A stretch of 64,000 nt of DNA from Paracoccus haematequi (GCA_945881965.1 CAMCVS010000010.1:43888-107887); one strand, 5' to 3'; positions 28,366 through 38,223 are shown, counted from the stretch's first letter. The notes: generated by a model not told the origin, from the sequence alone. Numbers and translations: made by a program.

Positions 28366-28942
28366 GTATCGTTTCGCCGAAACCCCCGGCCCCGGTCCGG
28401 TGCTGTTCACGTTCCATGGCACCGGGGGCGATGCGCAGCAATTCCACGGCTTTGCCGCCGGGGTGCTGCCCGGCGCGCATGTGATCAGCCCCGAAGGCGA
28501 TGTGATGGAAAACGGCGCGCGGCGCTATTTCCGCCGCACTGGCGAAGGCGTCTATGACATGGCCGATCTGGCGCGGCGCACCGACGCGATGGGCGATTTC
28601 ATCGCCGCACATCACCGCGCCCCGGCGTTCGGATTTGGTTATTCCAACGGCGCGAATATTCTGGCGTCCGTCATGTTCCAACGGCCCGACCTGTGCGACC
28701 GCATCGCGCTGTTGCATCCCCTGATCCCGTTCACGCCCGCGCCGCAGCCGGGGCTGGCGGGGCGGCAGGTGTTGATCACCGCAGGGCGGCGTGACCCGAT
28801 CTGCCCCGCGCTGCTGACGCAAACGCTGGCCGACTGGTTCACCACCCAAGGCGCGGACGTCACCCTGCACTGGCACCAAGGCGGGCACGAGATCGCCGCC
28901 ATTGAGGTGCAGGCGCTGGCGAGCTTTCTGCAAGCCGCTTGA
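28358..28942 (+). CDS. alpha/beta hydrolase (phospholipase/carboxylesterase family)
   Basis: 194-residue esterase-fold protein starting at TTG 28358, eight nt after GGAG inside the previous gene. The oxyanion loop FTFHGTGGDAQQF, nucleophile elbow GYSNGAN, the Asp region GRRDPICP and the catalytic His in HQGGHEI are all present. Such hydrolases commonly pair with VOC dioxygenases in Proteobacteria and may process ring-cleavage products or glutathione-like thioesters; this is inference from context. Confidence 0.85.
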   Translation: MTEYRFAETPGPGPVLFTFHGTGGDAQQFHGFAAGVLPGAHVISPEGDVMENGARRYFRRTGEGVYDMADLARRTDAMGDFIAAHHRAPAFGFGYSNGANILASVMFQRPDLCDRIALLHPLIPFTPAPQPGLAGRQVLITAGRRDPICPALLTQTLADWFTTQGADVTLHWHQGGHEIAAIEVQALASFLQAA

Positions 28943-28990
28943 CGCGGCAGTCTGGTGCGATACCCCTGCCGCGTCACACCGGGGGATCAC

Positions 28991-29848
28991 ATGTCACGCG
29001 CCACGCTGATCGGGTTTTCGGCCATTCTGTTGTGGTCGGTGCTGGCCCTGCTGACCAAGGCCACGGAACCCGTGCCGCCGTTCCTGCTGAACACGCTGAC
29101 CTTCGCGGTGGGCGGGTCCATCGGGATGATCTGGGTCTTGCGCAACGGTGGTCTGACGCGGTTGCGCGGCGTGTCGTGGCGGGTTTATGCCTTTGGCACT
29201 GCGGGTCTTTTCGGCTATCACGCGCTGTATTTCTCGGCACTGCGGCTGGCACCTGCGGCGGAAGCCGGACTGATATCCTATCTCTGGCCGCTGCTGATCG
29301 TGCTGTTGTCGGGCCTGTTGCCGGGCGAGCGGTTGCGCGCGGGCCATATCATCGGCGCGGTGATGGGGTTTGGTGGTGCGGTGTTGATCGTGGGTGGCGG
29401 CAGCGCGGGCTATGACCCGACCTATCTGCCGGGATACGCGTTGGCTTTTGGCTGTGCGCTGACATGGGCGGGCTATTCGGTGATCTCGCGCCGTCTTGGG
29501 GCTGCGCCCACGGACACCGTCGCGGTGTTCTGTCTGGCGACAGCGGCGCTGTCACTGCCGCTGCATCTGATATTCGAGCCCACCATCTGGCCTGCCTCAT
29601 CCGCCGGATGGCTGGCGGTTCTGGCGTTGGGTGCGGGGCCGGTAGGCGTCGCGTTCTATACCTGGGACATCGGCGTGAAACAGGGCGATATCCAGATGCT
29701 GGGCATCGCGTCCTATGCGGCCCCTTTGCTGTCCACGCTGGCGCTGGTTGCGGCGGGGCTGGCGCGCCCGACGGGATCGCTGGCGCTGGCGGCGCTGTTG
29801 ATCACGCTGGGCGCGGGGATTGCGGCGGGGGCCTCGCTGCGGCGTTAA
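28991..29848 (+). CDS. DMT-superfamily (EamA) exporter
   Basis: 285-residue inner-membrane transporter with ten predicted helices in two EamA repeats. It resembles YddG-type aromatic amino-acid exporters (LLWSVLALLTKATEPVPPF at the start; FYTWDIGVKQGDIQMLGIASY in the second half), but the substrate is not certain. The start at 28991 follows GGGGGATCAC; an upstream in-frame ATG lacks the conserved beginning. Its stop overlaps the stop of the convergent YdcH gene (TTAA). Confidence 0.85.
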   Translation: MSRATLIGFSAILLWSVLALLTKATEPVPPFLLNTLTFAVGGSIGMIWVLRNGGLTRLRGVSWRVYAFGTAGLFGYHALYFSALRLAPAAEAGLISYLWPLLIVLLSGLLPGERLRAGHIIGAVMGFGGAVLIVGGGSAGYDPTYLPGYALAFGCALTWAGYSVISRRLGAAPTDTVAVFCLATAALSLPLHLIFEPTIWPASSAGWLAVLALGAGPVGVAFYTWDIGVKQGDIQMLGIASYAAPLLSTLALVAAGLARPTGSLALAALLITLGAGIAAGASLRR

Positions 29849-30015
29849 TCGTTCGCAGACAGGCGCGTGATCTCTTCTTTGATCCGCAGTTTCTGCTTCT
29901 TGATCGCGGCGATATCGGCGGCATTTGCACCGGGCGCACGTTGCAGCGCCTCGACCTTGTCCGACAGGGCCAGATGCTTTTTCTTCAGCTCGGCAATATG
30001 TGACGTCAGGGTCAT
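29845..30015 (-). CDS. YdcH/DUF465 family small coiled-coil protein
   Basis: 56-residue helical protein (HIAELKKKHLALSDKVEAL then KKQKLRIKEEITRLS), matching the short DUF465 family. Strong AGGAGG before the ATG at 30015. Function in the family is unknown. Confidence 0.88.
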   Translation of the reverse strand: MTLTSHIAELKKKHLALSDKVEALQRAPGANAADIAAIKKQKLRIKEEITRLSAND

Positions 30016-30122
30016 GGGGGTTCCTCCTGTGTAACATCCACATGACAAGTGCAGCACAGTTTGCCCCGCCTGTCACGCCGCAGGTGCAGCATATGGCAAA
30101 GAAAGGCTGAACGGCGCAGGCG

Positions 30123-30890
30123 TCAGACCGGAAACGCCAGCGCTGCCGCATCTTTCAGCACCGCGCGGATGGCGGGGGTGTAATGATCGTGATCGCCGGG
30201 ATGGCTGTCCCCGTCATGCAGCACCACACCCGCATGCAGGCGAAACGCCGCGCGCCCGCCCTTGCGCCCCCGGATCAGACAGAGTTGCGCCGCCCGCCCC
30301 GCGCGCGGCAACAGCGGCAAGACCTGCAACGATCCCAACCGCGCGCCCAACAGCGCCATCAGGTCGGGCAGCCGTTCGGCGCGGTGGATGAAGGTGACAT
30401 GGCCACCGGGCCGCACCCTGCGCGCGGCGACATCAACCCAAACGGCCAGAGGCGTGCCCTCGCCCATCGCGGTTTCGCGTCCCGTATCGCTGGCCGCGAC
30501 GGATGCCGCACGATCAAAATAGGGCGGATTTGCAATCACATGGTCAAATGCCTGCGCCCGCAGATCACCGGGCAACGCCGCCAGATCGGCTGTGATCACC
30601 GTCAGGGGTAAGTCGTTCTCTGCGGCATTGCGCCGCGCCAGATCGGCATAGCGCGCCTGCATCTCGATGCCCGTGACAGTCACGCCCGGCACACGGACCA
30701 TCACCGCCAGACCCGCCGCGCCCACGCCACAGCCCAGATCCAGCAGGCTTTGGCCCGCTACCGCAGGCACCGATGCCGCCAACAACAGCGGATCGACCCC
30801 GGCGCGATAGCCCGTGGCCGGTTGCCACAGCCGCAACCGCCCGCCCAGCATCGCGTCGCAGGTTTCAGTGGTCAACAGGTCGCAACCCAT
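30123..30890 (-). CDS. tRNA1(Val) (adenine-N6)-methyltransferase-like enzyme
   Basis: 255-residue Rossmann-fold SAM methyltransferase with motif I LLDLGCGVGAAGLAV, the acidic loop GIEMQARYADLARRN and the catalytic NPPY (HVIANPPYFDR) of N6-adenine methyltransferases. The N-terminal LRLWQPATGYRAGVDPLLLAA is the TrmN6/YfiC block. The ATG at 30890 lies inside the end of the upstream DUF2007 gene (26-nt overlap), so the pair is translationally coupled. An rRNA substrate cannot be excluded. Confidence 0.85.
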   Translation of the reverse strand: MGCDLLTTETCDAMLGGRLRLWQPATGYRAGVDPLLLAASVPAVAGQSLLDLGCGVGAAGLAVMVRVPGVTVTGIEMQARYADLARRNAAENDLPLTVITADLAALPGDLRAQAFDHVIANPPYFDRAASVAASDTGRETAMGEGTPLAVWVDVAARRVRPGGHVTFIHRAERLPDLMALLGARLGSLQVLPLLPRAGRAAQLCLIRGRKGGRAAFRLHAGVVLHDGDSHPGDHDHYTPAIRAVLKDAAALAFPV

Positions 30891-31083
30891 TGTCGCGCAG
30901 CGCGCGAAACCCGCGCGCGTAATCGTCAGGATGCACCACCAACCGACGCGGGAACAGCCCGATGCCGCCTTCAAGGATGCTCATGTTTACGTCCCAGACA
31001 AAGCACTCTATATCCTCGCCGGACAGCAGAGCCTGGGCAAAAGCGATCTCGGTCGGGTCGGTGGTGCGCAACAGCTCTTTCAT
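30865..31083 (-). CDS. DUF2007 (putative signal-transducing protein)
   Basis: 72-residue protein beginning MKELLRTTDPTEIAFAQALL, with the SGEDIECFVWD and RRLVVHPDDYARGFRAL blocks typical of DUF2007, which adopts a ferredoxin-like fold related to PII-type domains. The biochemical role is unknown. The ATG at 31083 has only a weak ribosome-binding site. It is divergent from the polyprenyl synthase gene and overlaps the methyltransferase gene downstream. Confidence 0.85.
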   Translation of the reverse strand: MKELLRTTDPTEIAFAQALLSGEDIECFVWDVNMSILEGGIGLFPRRLVVHPDDYARGFRALRDNGLRPVDH

Positions 31084-31133
31084 ATCCGACAGATAGTCGC
31101 AGGGCGTGGCCCTGTCAAAGCGGGACGATTGCC

Positions 31134-32135
31134 ATGAGCCTGGATCAGCACGCCACCAAACCACACGAGGCGCTCGCCGTCTGGCTGGCCCCGGCGCTGA
31201 CTGCTGTCGATACGCTGATCCGCGACCGGATGGCATCGGAACATGCGCCGCGCATCCCCGAGGTGACCGCGCACCTGATCGAGGCGGGCGGCAAACGGTT
31301 GCGCCCGATGCTGACGCTGGCAGCGGCCGAGATGTGCGGATACACGGGCGACGATCATGTGAAACTGGCGGCAACCGTGGAATTCATCCACACCGCGACG
31401 CTGCTGCACGATGATGTGGTCGATGAAAGCCACCAGCGGCGCGGGCGGCCCACGGCCAACCTGTTGTGGGACAACAAATCTTCGGTGCTGGTGGGCGATT
31501 ACCTGTTCGCGCGCGCGTTCCAGTTGATGGTGGAACCGGGCAGCCTGCGGGTGCTGGATATCCTCGCCAATGCCTCCGCCGTGATCGCCGAGGGCGAGGT
31601 GCTGCAACTGACCACCGCGCAGAATCTGGCGACCTCCGAGGCGATCTATCTGCAAGTCATCCGGGGCAAGACGGCGGCGCTGTTTTCTGCCGCCACCGAA
31701 TCGGGTGCGGTGATCGCGGGCGCGGACGAGGCGACGGTGCGGGCGCTGTTCGATTACGGCGATGCCTTGGGGATCGCGTTCCAGATCGCGGATGATTTGC
31801 TGGATTATCAGGGCGATGCCAAAACGACCGGCAAGAACGTCGGTGACGATTTCCGTGAACGCAAGGTGACGCTGCCGGTGATCCGCGCCGTGGCGGCGGC
31901 GGATGCGACCGAACGCGCATTCTGGGGGCGCGTGATCGAAAAGGGCGAGCAAGGCGAAGGCGATCTGGATCACGCAATGGCGCTTTTCGCGCGCCACGGC
32001 GCGCTGGCCACAACACGCCAAACCGCGCTGGACTGGGCCGCGCGCGCGCGCGCGGCGCTGGCGCCGCTGCCGGATCATCCGTTGAAAACCATCCTGTCAG
32101 ACCTTGCGGATTACGTCGTGGCGCGGCTGCGCTAG
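31134..32135 (+). CDS. polyprenyl diphosphate synthase (long chain)
   Basis: Trans-prenyltransferase that makes the ubiquinone side chain by chain elongation with isopentenyl diphosphate. The 333-residue protein has GGKRLRPMLT, the first Asp-rich motif LLHDDVVDES, RRGRPTAN, GDYLFARAF and the second motif IADDLLDYQGD. Small residues before the first motif fit a long product (octa- to decaprenyl). The start at 31134 is the first ATG after the divergent DUF2007 gene. Its stop forms CTAG with the ispE stop. Confidence 0.93.
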   Translation: MSLDQHATKPHEALAVWLAPALTAVDTLIRDRMASEHAPRIPEVTAHLIEAGGKRLRPMLTLAAAEMCGYTGDDHVKLAATVEFIHTATLLHDDVVDESHQRRGRPTANLLWDNKSSVLVGDYLFARAFQLMVEPGSLRVLDILANASAVIAEGEVLQLTTAQNLATSEAIYLQVIRGKTAALFSAATESGAVIAGADEATVRALFDYGDALGIAFQIADDLLDYQGDAKTTGKNVGDDFRERKVTLPVIRAVAAADATERAFWGRVIEKGEQGEGDLDHAMALFARHGALATTRQTALDWAARARAALAPLPDHPLKTILSDLADYVVARLR

Positions 32136-32968
32136 CACAGCCGCGCGTCGAAAACCCACCAATCCGGGTCGGCCCGGCGCAGCCGGGCCGCCAGCGCCGC
32201 CGCAGGCGGCGCGCTGTCAAACAGCGCAAAACAGGTGGCCCCCGACCCGGACATGCGCGCCAAAGGCGCGCATTCCAGCGCCGCCAGAACGGCGGCGATC
32301 ACGGGGGCCCCCGCGATAGCGGGGGCTTGCAGATCGTTGCGTGTGCCGCGCAACCACCCGATCAGGGCCTGCGCGTCAGCAAAGGCCGGGATTGGCGGCA
32401 GCGGCGAATTGTGCTTTTGCGCCAGCGCCTTGAACACCGCGGGCGTCGGCGTGTGAACCCTGGGATTGACCAGCACCAGATGGGCAGGCGGCAGGGGTGC
32501 CAGCCGCGTCAACACCTCGCCCACGCCTTCCATCCGCTGCGCCAGAGGGTCCATGCACACCGGCACATCCGCGCCCAGCACCGCCACCCCCGCAGGCACC
32601 GCGCGCCCGGTCAGCCGCGCCAGCGCACGCAGGGTCGCCGCCGCGTCCGACGACCCACCGCCAATCCCCGCCGCCGCTGGCAGATGCTTGTCCAATGTGA
32701 TCGCCACCGGAACGCCGGGTGCAAACCATTCTGCCGCGCGCAGCACCAGATTGGACGCATCCACCGGCACCCCGTCGGCCATCGGCCCGGTCACCGCGAA
32801 CGACGGCCTGTCCGCAGCCGCAACCGTCACCTTGTCGGCGATATCGGCAAAGGCCACCAGACTGTCCAACAGGTGATACCCGTCGGACCGCTGCCCCGTC
32901 ACATGCAGTGCCAGGTTGATCTTGGCAGGTGCCGCCTCGACGACCCGTTCAGTTGGCGGTCTTGTCAT
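32132..32968 (-). CDS. ispE: 4-diphosphocytidyl-2-C-methyl-D-erythritol kinase
   Basis: GHMP kinase of the MEP isoprenoid pathway. The 278 residues have PAKINLALHVTGQRSDGYH at the start, the ATP loop LPAAAGIGGGSSDAAATLR, and MSGSGATCFALF near the end, all hallmarks of IspE. Facing the polyprenyl synthase, the two genes supply and use isoprenoid precursors. The ATG overlaps the end of the upstream TPR gene by 20 nt. Confidence 0.96.
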   Translation of the reverse strand: MTRPPTERVVEAAPAKINLALHVTGQRSDGYHLLDSLVAFADIADKVTVAAADRPSFAVTGPMADGVPVDASNLVLRAAEWFAPGVPVAITLDKHLPAAAGIGGGSSDAAATLRALARLTGRAVPAGVAVLGADVPVCMDPLAQRMEGVGEVLTRLAPLPPAHLVLVNPRVHTPTPAVFKALAQKHNSPLPPIPAFADAQALIGWLRGTRNDLQAPAIAGAPVIAAVLAALECAPLARMSGSGATCFALFDSAPPAAALAARLRRADPDWWVFDARLC

Positions 32969-34661
32969 CCACCACCTTCAGGGGCGGCGCGCCTTCGTCG
33001 GACAACACCTGATCCAGCCCGACCTCCAGCTTGCGGCGGATGCGCACCGGATCGGCCTCGCCGCTGGCATCCTTCAGATCGACAAAGGACAGCGCGCGTT
33101 TCCAGTGAAACTCGGCTTCCAGCCGCCGTCCGACCGCCCACAGCACATCGCCCAAATGGTCGTTGACCACCGGATCGACCGGCATCAGTTCGGCCGCACG
33201 TTCCATCGGGTCCACGGCCTCGGCATAGCGGCCCAGCCGGTACAGCGCCCAGCCGAGACTGTCCAGGATATAGCCCGCCTCGGGTTGCGCGGCGACGGCG
33301 CGTTCGATCATCGCCAACGCCTCGTCCAGCTTTTCCTGCTTTTCAACCAGCGAATAGCCAAGATAATTCAGCACCTGCGGCTGATCCGGGCGCAATTCCA
33401 GCGCCTTGCGGAAATCCGGTTCGGCCTTGTCCCATGCCCCAAGCCGTTCATGGCAGATCGCGCGGGCGTAATAGATGAACCACTGATCCTCTTTCGGCGC
33501 GTCATACAGCGCCAGCGCGCGGTCATAGGCCACCACAGCCTCGGCGAACTTCTCTTCCTGCCGCAACAGATCACCCAGTGACACATGCACCACGGGCAGA
33601 TCGCCATGGCTGCGTGTCAGGGCTTGCAGCACCTCGATCGCGGCTTCGGGTTTTTCGGCACGGCGCAGCGCCTCGGCACGGCCCAATTCGGCGGCGTGGA
33701 ACGACGGATGGCCAGCGGGCACCTTGTGATAGGTTTCGACCGACAGGTCGAACAGGCCCAGCCCGTCCAGCAGCCGCGCCGCCAGCAACAGCGCATCGAC
33801 GTGATCGGGACGCAGAACCTCGGCAATGCGGGCATAGATCAGCGTGTAATCATCGCCCGCCTCGCCGTTCAACGCCGCACCGACGGTGAAAAACACCTCG
33901 GCCACGCCATCGCGGGCGTCGCGGACATGGGTGAAGGGCAGCTTTTCGCCTGCAACCAGCGCCGCCTGCATCACACGCAAACCGGGGTCCAGATCATCGC
34001 CGAACAATTCGGCAAATTGCGCGGCGGCCTCGGGACCGCGGTCAAGCTGGCTCAGCATTTCGGCCTGCGCCATCACCGCGCGGCGCGTCATCCGCAACGG
34101 CGCGGCACGGTCATCGGCCAGGGCGGCCTCGGCGGCTTCGAAATCGCCCACCGACGCCAAAGCCAGCGATTTGTGATAGAGTGCGAACGCTGCAAGCCCG
34201 TCCTGCGCCACAAGCGCGTCAAAGGCGGCAAGTGCTGCGGCGACATCACCCGCGCCCAGCTTGGCCCAGGCCCCGACCAGACCATCGACCAACGGCCCCA
34301 CCCCGGTGTCGCCTGTCGCGCGCGCAGCGACCGCCGCCCAATCGCCACGCTTGACCGCATCGGCCAACAGCACCATCTGCGGCCCCTGCGACCGCCCGCC
34401 GGTGGCGGCAAACCGTTCGGACAGCGCCAGCGCGGCCTCAAACCGTCCCAGCGACAACGTCGCCATCGCCGCCGCGTCCAGCAGCCGCGGATTTGTCGGA
34501 TCACCGGCCAGTGCGCGCTGGTAATTCTCGGCCGCCGCCGCGAAATCGGTGTCATAGCCCGCCTGCCGCGCCGCCAGATAGGCCCCTGCATCGGCCTCGG
34601 CGACCACATTCCCGGCCCAGACCGACAAAACCACCGCAAATATCGCGCGCTTCAGATGCAA
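32949..34661 (-). CDS. secreted tetratricopeptide-repeat protein
   Basis: 570-residue protein with an N-terminal signal peptide (LKRAIFAVVLSVWAGNVVAEA) and many TPR units, clear in ALELRPDQPQVLNYLGYSLV and AVAAQPEAGYILDSLGWALY. Such proteins scaffold envelope complexes. The start is TTG at 34661, with GGAGG 7 nt upstream and no better ATG. It overlaps ispE by 20 nt, an arrangement common in Rhodobacteraceae. Confidence 0.88.
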   Translation of the reverse strand: MHLKRAIFAVVLSVWAGNVVAEADAGAYLAARQAGYDTDFAAAAENYQRALAGDPTNPRLLDAAAMATLSLGRFEAALALSERFAATGGRSQGPQMVLLADAVKRGDWAAVAARATGDTGVGPLVDGLVGAWAKLGAGDVAAALAAFDALVAQDGLAAFALYHKSLALASVGDFEAAEAALADDRAAPLRMTRRAVMAQAEMLSQLDRGPEAAAQFAELFGDDLDPGLRVMQAALVAGEKLPFTHVRDARDGVAEVFFTVGAALNGEAGDDYTLIYARIAEVLRPDHVDALLLAARLLDGLGLFDLSVETYHKVPAGHPSFHAAELGRAEALRRAEKPEAAIEVLQALTRSHGDLPVVHVSLGDLLRQEEKFAEAVVAYDRALALYDAPKEDQWFIYYARAICHERLGAWDKAEPDFRKALELRPDQPQVLNYLGYSLVEKQEKLDEALAMIERAVAAQPEAGYILDSLGWALYRLGRYAEAVDPMERAAELMPVDPVVNDHLGDVLWAVGRRLEAEFHWKRALSFVDLKDASGEADPVRIRRKLEVGLDQVLSDEGAPPLKVVDDKTAN

Positions 34662-34751
34662 CGTATGCCCTCCAGGATCATCATCCCCTCAACCTAACGA
34701 AGCGCAGGACAAAGGCAAAGGGCGACAGCCGGTTTCTGTCACCCGATCTGA

Positions 34752-36404
34752 TCACATGTTCGGATAATTCGGCCCGCCGCCACCCTGCGGCGTCACCCAG
34801 GTGATGTTCTTCGACGGATCCTTGATATCGCAGGTCTTGCAATGAACGCAGTTCTGGAAATTGATCACGAAACGCGGATCGCGCCCGTCTTCGCGCACCA
34901 CCTCATAGACGCCTGCCGGGCAATAGCGCTGCGCGGGTTCGTCATACATCGGCAGGTTGACGCGGATCGGCAGGTCAGGGTCGGTCAACCGCAAATGCGC
35001 GGGTTGATCCTCGTCGTGGTTGGTGAACGAAAACGCCACATTGGTCAGCCGGTCAAACGACAGCTTGCCATCGGGTTTCGGATAATCAATCGGCTTGTGC
35101 CTGGCCGCCGGTTCCGTCGCCTCGGCATCCGATTTGCCATGCTTCAGCGTGCCCAACAGCGAAAAGCCCAGGATCGACTGGAACCACATGTCAAAGCCGC
35201 CAAGGCTGAGGCCACCCAGCAGCCCGAATTTGCCGTTCAGCGGCGCGACATTGCGCACCGGTTTCAGGTCACGCCCCACGACCCCGTTGCGCAGCGCGTG
35301 ATCATAGCCCGTCAGCGTATCGCCCGCGCGGCCCGCGCGGATCGCGTCATGCGCAGCCTCGGCGGCCTCGATGCCGGAATGCATGGCGTTGTGGTTGCCC
35401 TTGATGCGCGGCAGGTTGACCAGCCCCGCCGAACAGCCCAACAGGCACCCGCCCGGAAACGCGGTTTGCGGCACGGATTGGATGCCGCCCTTGGTCACCA
35501 CCCGCGCGCCATAGGCGACGCGCTTGCCACCCTTCAGCAGGTCCGCCAGCATCGGATGATGCTTCAGCCGCTGAAATTCCATGTAGGGATACAGATAGGG
35601 GTTCTTGTAGTTCAGATCGACGATCAGACCGACATACACCTGATTGTTTTCCAGATGATATATGAACGATCCGCCGGTGTTCTTGGTGCCCAGCGGCCAG
35701 CCCATCGTATGCGTGACCTCGCCCTGATTGTGTTTCGCGGGGTCGATCTCCCAGATTTCCTTCATGCCAAGGCCGAATTTCGGCGGCTCGGATGTCTTGT
35801 CCAGACCAAACTTCGCAATCACCTGCTTGGCCAGCGACCCGCGCGCGCCTTCGGACAAGAACACGTATTTGCCGCGCAATTCCATGCCGGGTTCATAGGC
35901 ATCACCGGGGGTGCCGTCAGGGTTCTTGCCAAATTCGCCCGCAATCACGCCCACCACAGCGCCATCATCGCCATATACCAGATCGCTGCACGCCATGCCG
36001 GGGAAAATCTCGACCCCCAACTCTTCGGCCTGCCCCGCCATCCAGCGGCAGACATTGGCCATCGACACGATGTAATTGCCATGATTGTTCATCAGCGGCG
36101 GCATCAGCCAATTGGGCAGGCGGATACGCCCCGCAGGCCCCAGCACATAGAAATTATCCTCTTTCACCGGCGTATGCAGCGGCGCGCCCTTGGCCTTCCA
36201 GTCCGGGATCAGCCGGGTCAGCCCGCCTGCGTCCAGCACCGCGCCCGACAGGATATGCGCGCCGACCTCGGAGCCTTTTTCCAGCAGCACCACCGACAGA
36301 TCGGGGTCCAGCTGTTTCAACCGGATCGCCGCCGACAGCCCCGCAGGCCCTGCGCCCACGATCACCACGTCATAGTCCATCGTTTCCCGTTCGATCTGGG
36401 TCAT
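34752..36404 (-). CDS. electron transfer flavoprotein-ubiquinone oxidoreductase
   Basis: Passes electrons from ETF, and so from acyl-CoA dehydrogenases, to ubiquinone. The 550-residue monotopic membrane enzyme has the FAD motif DVVIVGAGPAGLSAAIRL, the GCSAGLVNLPRIKGNHNAM block and the C-terminal 4Fe-4S ferredoxin motif with NCVHCKTCDIKDPSKNI. AAGGGAACGACC precedes the ATG. It is expected to serve the acyl-CoA dehydrogenase encoded at 40-42 kb. A CTTTG-TAA-CAAAG palindrome lies upstream. Confidence 0.96.
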   Translation of the reverse strand: MTQIERETMDYDVVIVGAGPAGLSAAIRLKQLDPDLSVVLLEKGSEVGAHILSGAVLDAGGLTRLIPDWKAKGAPLHTPVKEDNFYVLGPAGRIRLPNWLMPPLMNNHGNYIVSMANVCRWMAGQAEELGVEIFPGMACSDLVYGDDGAVVGVIAGEFGKNPDGTPGDAYEPGMELRGKYVFLSEGARGSLAKQVIAKFGLDKTSEPPKFGLGMKEIWEIDPAKHNQGEVTHTMGWPLGTKNTGGSFIYHLENNQVYVGLIVDLNYKNPYLYPYMEFQRLKHHPMLADLLKGGKRVAYGARVVTKGGIQSVPQTAFPGGCLLGCSAGLVNLPRIKGNHNAMHSGIEAAEAAHDAIRAGRAGDTLTGYDHALRNGVVGRDLKPVRNVAPLNGKFGLLGGLSLGGFDMWFQSILGFSLLGTLKHGKSDAEATEPAARHKPIDYPKPDGKLSFDRLTNVAFSFTNHDEDQPAHLRLTDPDLPIRVNLPMYDEPAQRYCPAGVYEVVREDGRDPRFVINFQNCVHCKTCDIKDPSKNITWVTPQGGGGPNYPNM

Positions 36405-36436
36405 GGTCGTTCCCTTTCGCAGGTGCTGCGCGCCAC

Positions 36437-36449
36437 CTTTGTAACAAAG
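36437..36449. promoter_or_regulatory. palindrome CTTTG-TAA-CAAAG upstream of the ETF-QO gene
   Basis: Perfect 5-bp arms around TAA, 33 nt before the ETF-QO start in the 251-nt divergent gap with greA. It could be a TetR-type operator for fatty-acid or acyl-CoA control. The rest of the gap shows no other clear element. Confidence 0.25.
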
Positions 36450-36655
36450 TTGCGCAGAGGGTTATCGCGCCGCAGCGCAGGCCGTCAATCGCGACACCGC
36501 GTTACGCGGTCCGAATGCGACATGACGCCGCCGCGCCCCCTTGCGCAATTCCGCTGTTCCGGGTCATCTAGGGTCAACGATCCGTCTTGCAAAGGGCTTC
36601 GGGGCATCAGCCCTGACGCCCTTCAATTTTGATGACCATTTGATACCGGGAGGGT

Positions 36656-37129
36656 ATGGTGGAAAAGATCCCGATGACACGCGGCGGTCACGCGGCGCTG
36701 GAAGCCGAGTTGAAGAACCTGAAATCGGTCGAACGTCCCGCGATCATTCAGGCCATCGCCGAGGCGCGCGAGCATGGCGACCTGTCGGAAAACGCCGAAT
36801 ACCATTCCGCCCGCGAAAAACAGTCCTTCATCGAGGGCCGCATCAAGGAACTGGAAGCGGTGATCAGCCTGGCCGAGGTGATCGACCCCGCCGCCCTGTC
36901 GGGGGCGGTGAAATTCGGCGCGACCGTGACGCTGGTGGACGAGGACACCGAGGAACAGAAAACCTGGCAGATCGTCGGTGAACACGAGGCGAATATCGAA
37001 AAGGGCCTCTTGAACATCCGTTCGCCCATCGCGCGCGCGCTGATCGGCAAGGACGTGGGCGATAGCGTCGAGGTGAAGACCCCCGGCGGCGAAAAATATT
37101 ACGAAGTGGTGCGGATCGACTTTCGTTGA
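36656..37129 (+). CDS. greA: transcription elongation factor GreA
   Basis: Rescues backtracked RNA polymerase by stimulating RNA cleavage. The 157-residue length is standard. The N-terminal coiled coil includes the acidic tip [16 protein letters not shown] and the C-terminal FKBP-like domain ends [16 protein letters not shown] lies before the ATG at 36656. The following membrane-protein gene starts 83 nt downstream. Confidence 0.97.
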   Translation: MVEKIPMTRGGHAALEAELKNLKSVERPAIIQAIAEAREHGDLSENAEYHSAREKQSFIEGRIKELEAVISLAEVIDPAALSGAVKFGATVTLVDEDTEEQKTWQIVGEHEANIEKGLLNIRSPIARALIGKDVGDSVEVKTPGGEKYYEVVRIDFR

Positions 37130-37212
37130 GAAATGTCCTGCGGCGGGGCCTGCAATCGGGTAACACATCAGGTAGCACACTGGCACAACGACGGGGACAA
37201 AGGGGGCGCGTT

Positions 37213-38223
37213 ATGGCGGCCGACAGCGACGAGACCCGCTCGACACCGCTGGGCCTGTATGATCGCCCGGTGTCGCGGCGCGTGACCGGGATCGAACTGG
37301 CCGCTGTTGCGGCGTCGGTCGCTTGGCTTTTCCTGTCGGTCTATGTGGTGCTGACCCTGCCCGCGACAGTCGGCACCGAATTGGCCGAACTGCGGTTCCT
37401 GCTGACCGCGCTGGCGATTTTTCTGCCCGTCGCGATGATCTGGGTCGCTGCGACCGCCGCGCGCGCCAGCCGGGTGATGCGCGAGGAAAGCGCGCGCTTG
37501 CAGGCCGCGATTGATGCGATCCGTCAGGCCTATATCGCCCAATCTCAGGGCCGCGCCTTGGCCAGCGAACCATCGGTGGCGCGCAAGCTCGATGAAATCG
37601 CCGCCGCTGCGCGCAAGACGGAAACGGCGCTGGCCACCTTTGCCACTTCGCGCGAGCGCGCCGCCGACATCCGCCCCAAACCGCCGGAACTGGCGGAGGT
37701 GGATGATCAGGTGCCCTTGCCGCTCGGCACCTCCGCCGAGGATATGGCCCCGCCGCTGGACCGCGCCGATTTCATCCGCGCGCTGAATTTCCCCGAAACC
37801 GCCGAGGACGAAGAAGGGTTCGCCGCGCTGCGCAAGGCGCTGGCGGACCGCGAGGCGCGGCAGTTGATCCAGGCCAGCCAGGATGTGCTGACCCTGCTGA
37901 GCCAAGACGGCATCTATATGGACGACCTGCGCCCCGACAATGCGCGGCCCGAAATCTGGCGCCGGTTTGCGGCGGGTGAACGCGGGCGGGCGGTGTCGGC
38001 GCTTGGCGGGGTGCGCGACCGGTCGTCTCTGGCGCTGTCCGCTGGCCGGATGAAACAAGACCCGATTTTCCGCGACGCCGCGCATCATTTCCTGCGCCGC
38101 TTTGACCGCGTGTTTGCCGAGTTTGCCCAGACCGCCAGCGACAGCGACATCAGCGATCTGGCCAATACCCGCACCGCGCGCGCCTTCATGCTGCTGGGAC
38201 GGGTGTCGGGGATGTTCGGCTGA
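37213..38223 (+). CDS. conserved membrane protein of unknown function
   Basis: 336-residue protein with two adjacent TM helices near the N-terminus (GIELAAVAASVAWLFLSVYV and LRFLLTALAIFLPVAMIWV) followed by a long cytosolic helical and acidic region. Part of the cytosolic region resembles coiled coil (AARKTETALATFATSRERA). The ATG at 37213 follows AAAGGGGG. The TGA directly abuts the TGA of the convergent lipoprotein gene (TGATCA). Function not recognised; the protein is typical of Rhodobacterales genomes. Confidence 0.75.
   Translation: MAADSDETRSTPLGLYDRPVSRRVTGIELAAVAASVAWLFLSVYVVLTLPATVGTELAELRFLLTALAIFLPVAMIWVAATAARASRVMREESARLQAAIDAIRQAYIAQSQGRALASEPSVARKLDEIAAAARKTETALATFATSRERAADIRPKPPELAEVDDQVPLPLGTSAEDMAPPLDRADFIRALNFPETAEDEEGFAALRKALADREARQLIQASQDVLTLLSQDGIYMDDLRPDNARPEIWRRFAAGERGRAVSALGGVRDRSSLALSAGRMKQDPIFRDAAHHFLRRFDRVFAEFAQTASDSDISDLANTRTARAFMLLGRVSGMFG

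Noticed and set aside
34842..36632. 596-codon frame antisense to the ETF-QO gene
   Set aside because: Shadow of a recognised gene; composition is atypical and there is no start signal.
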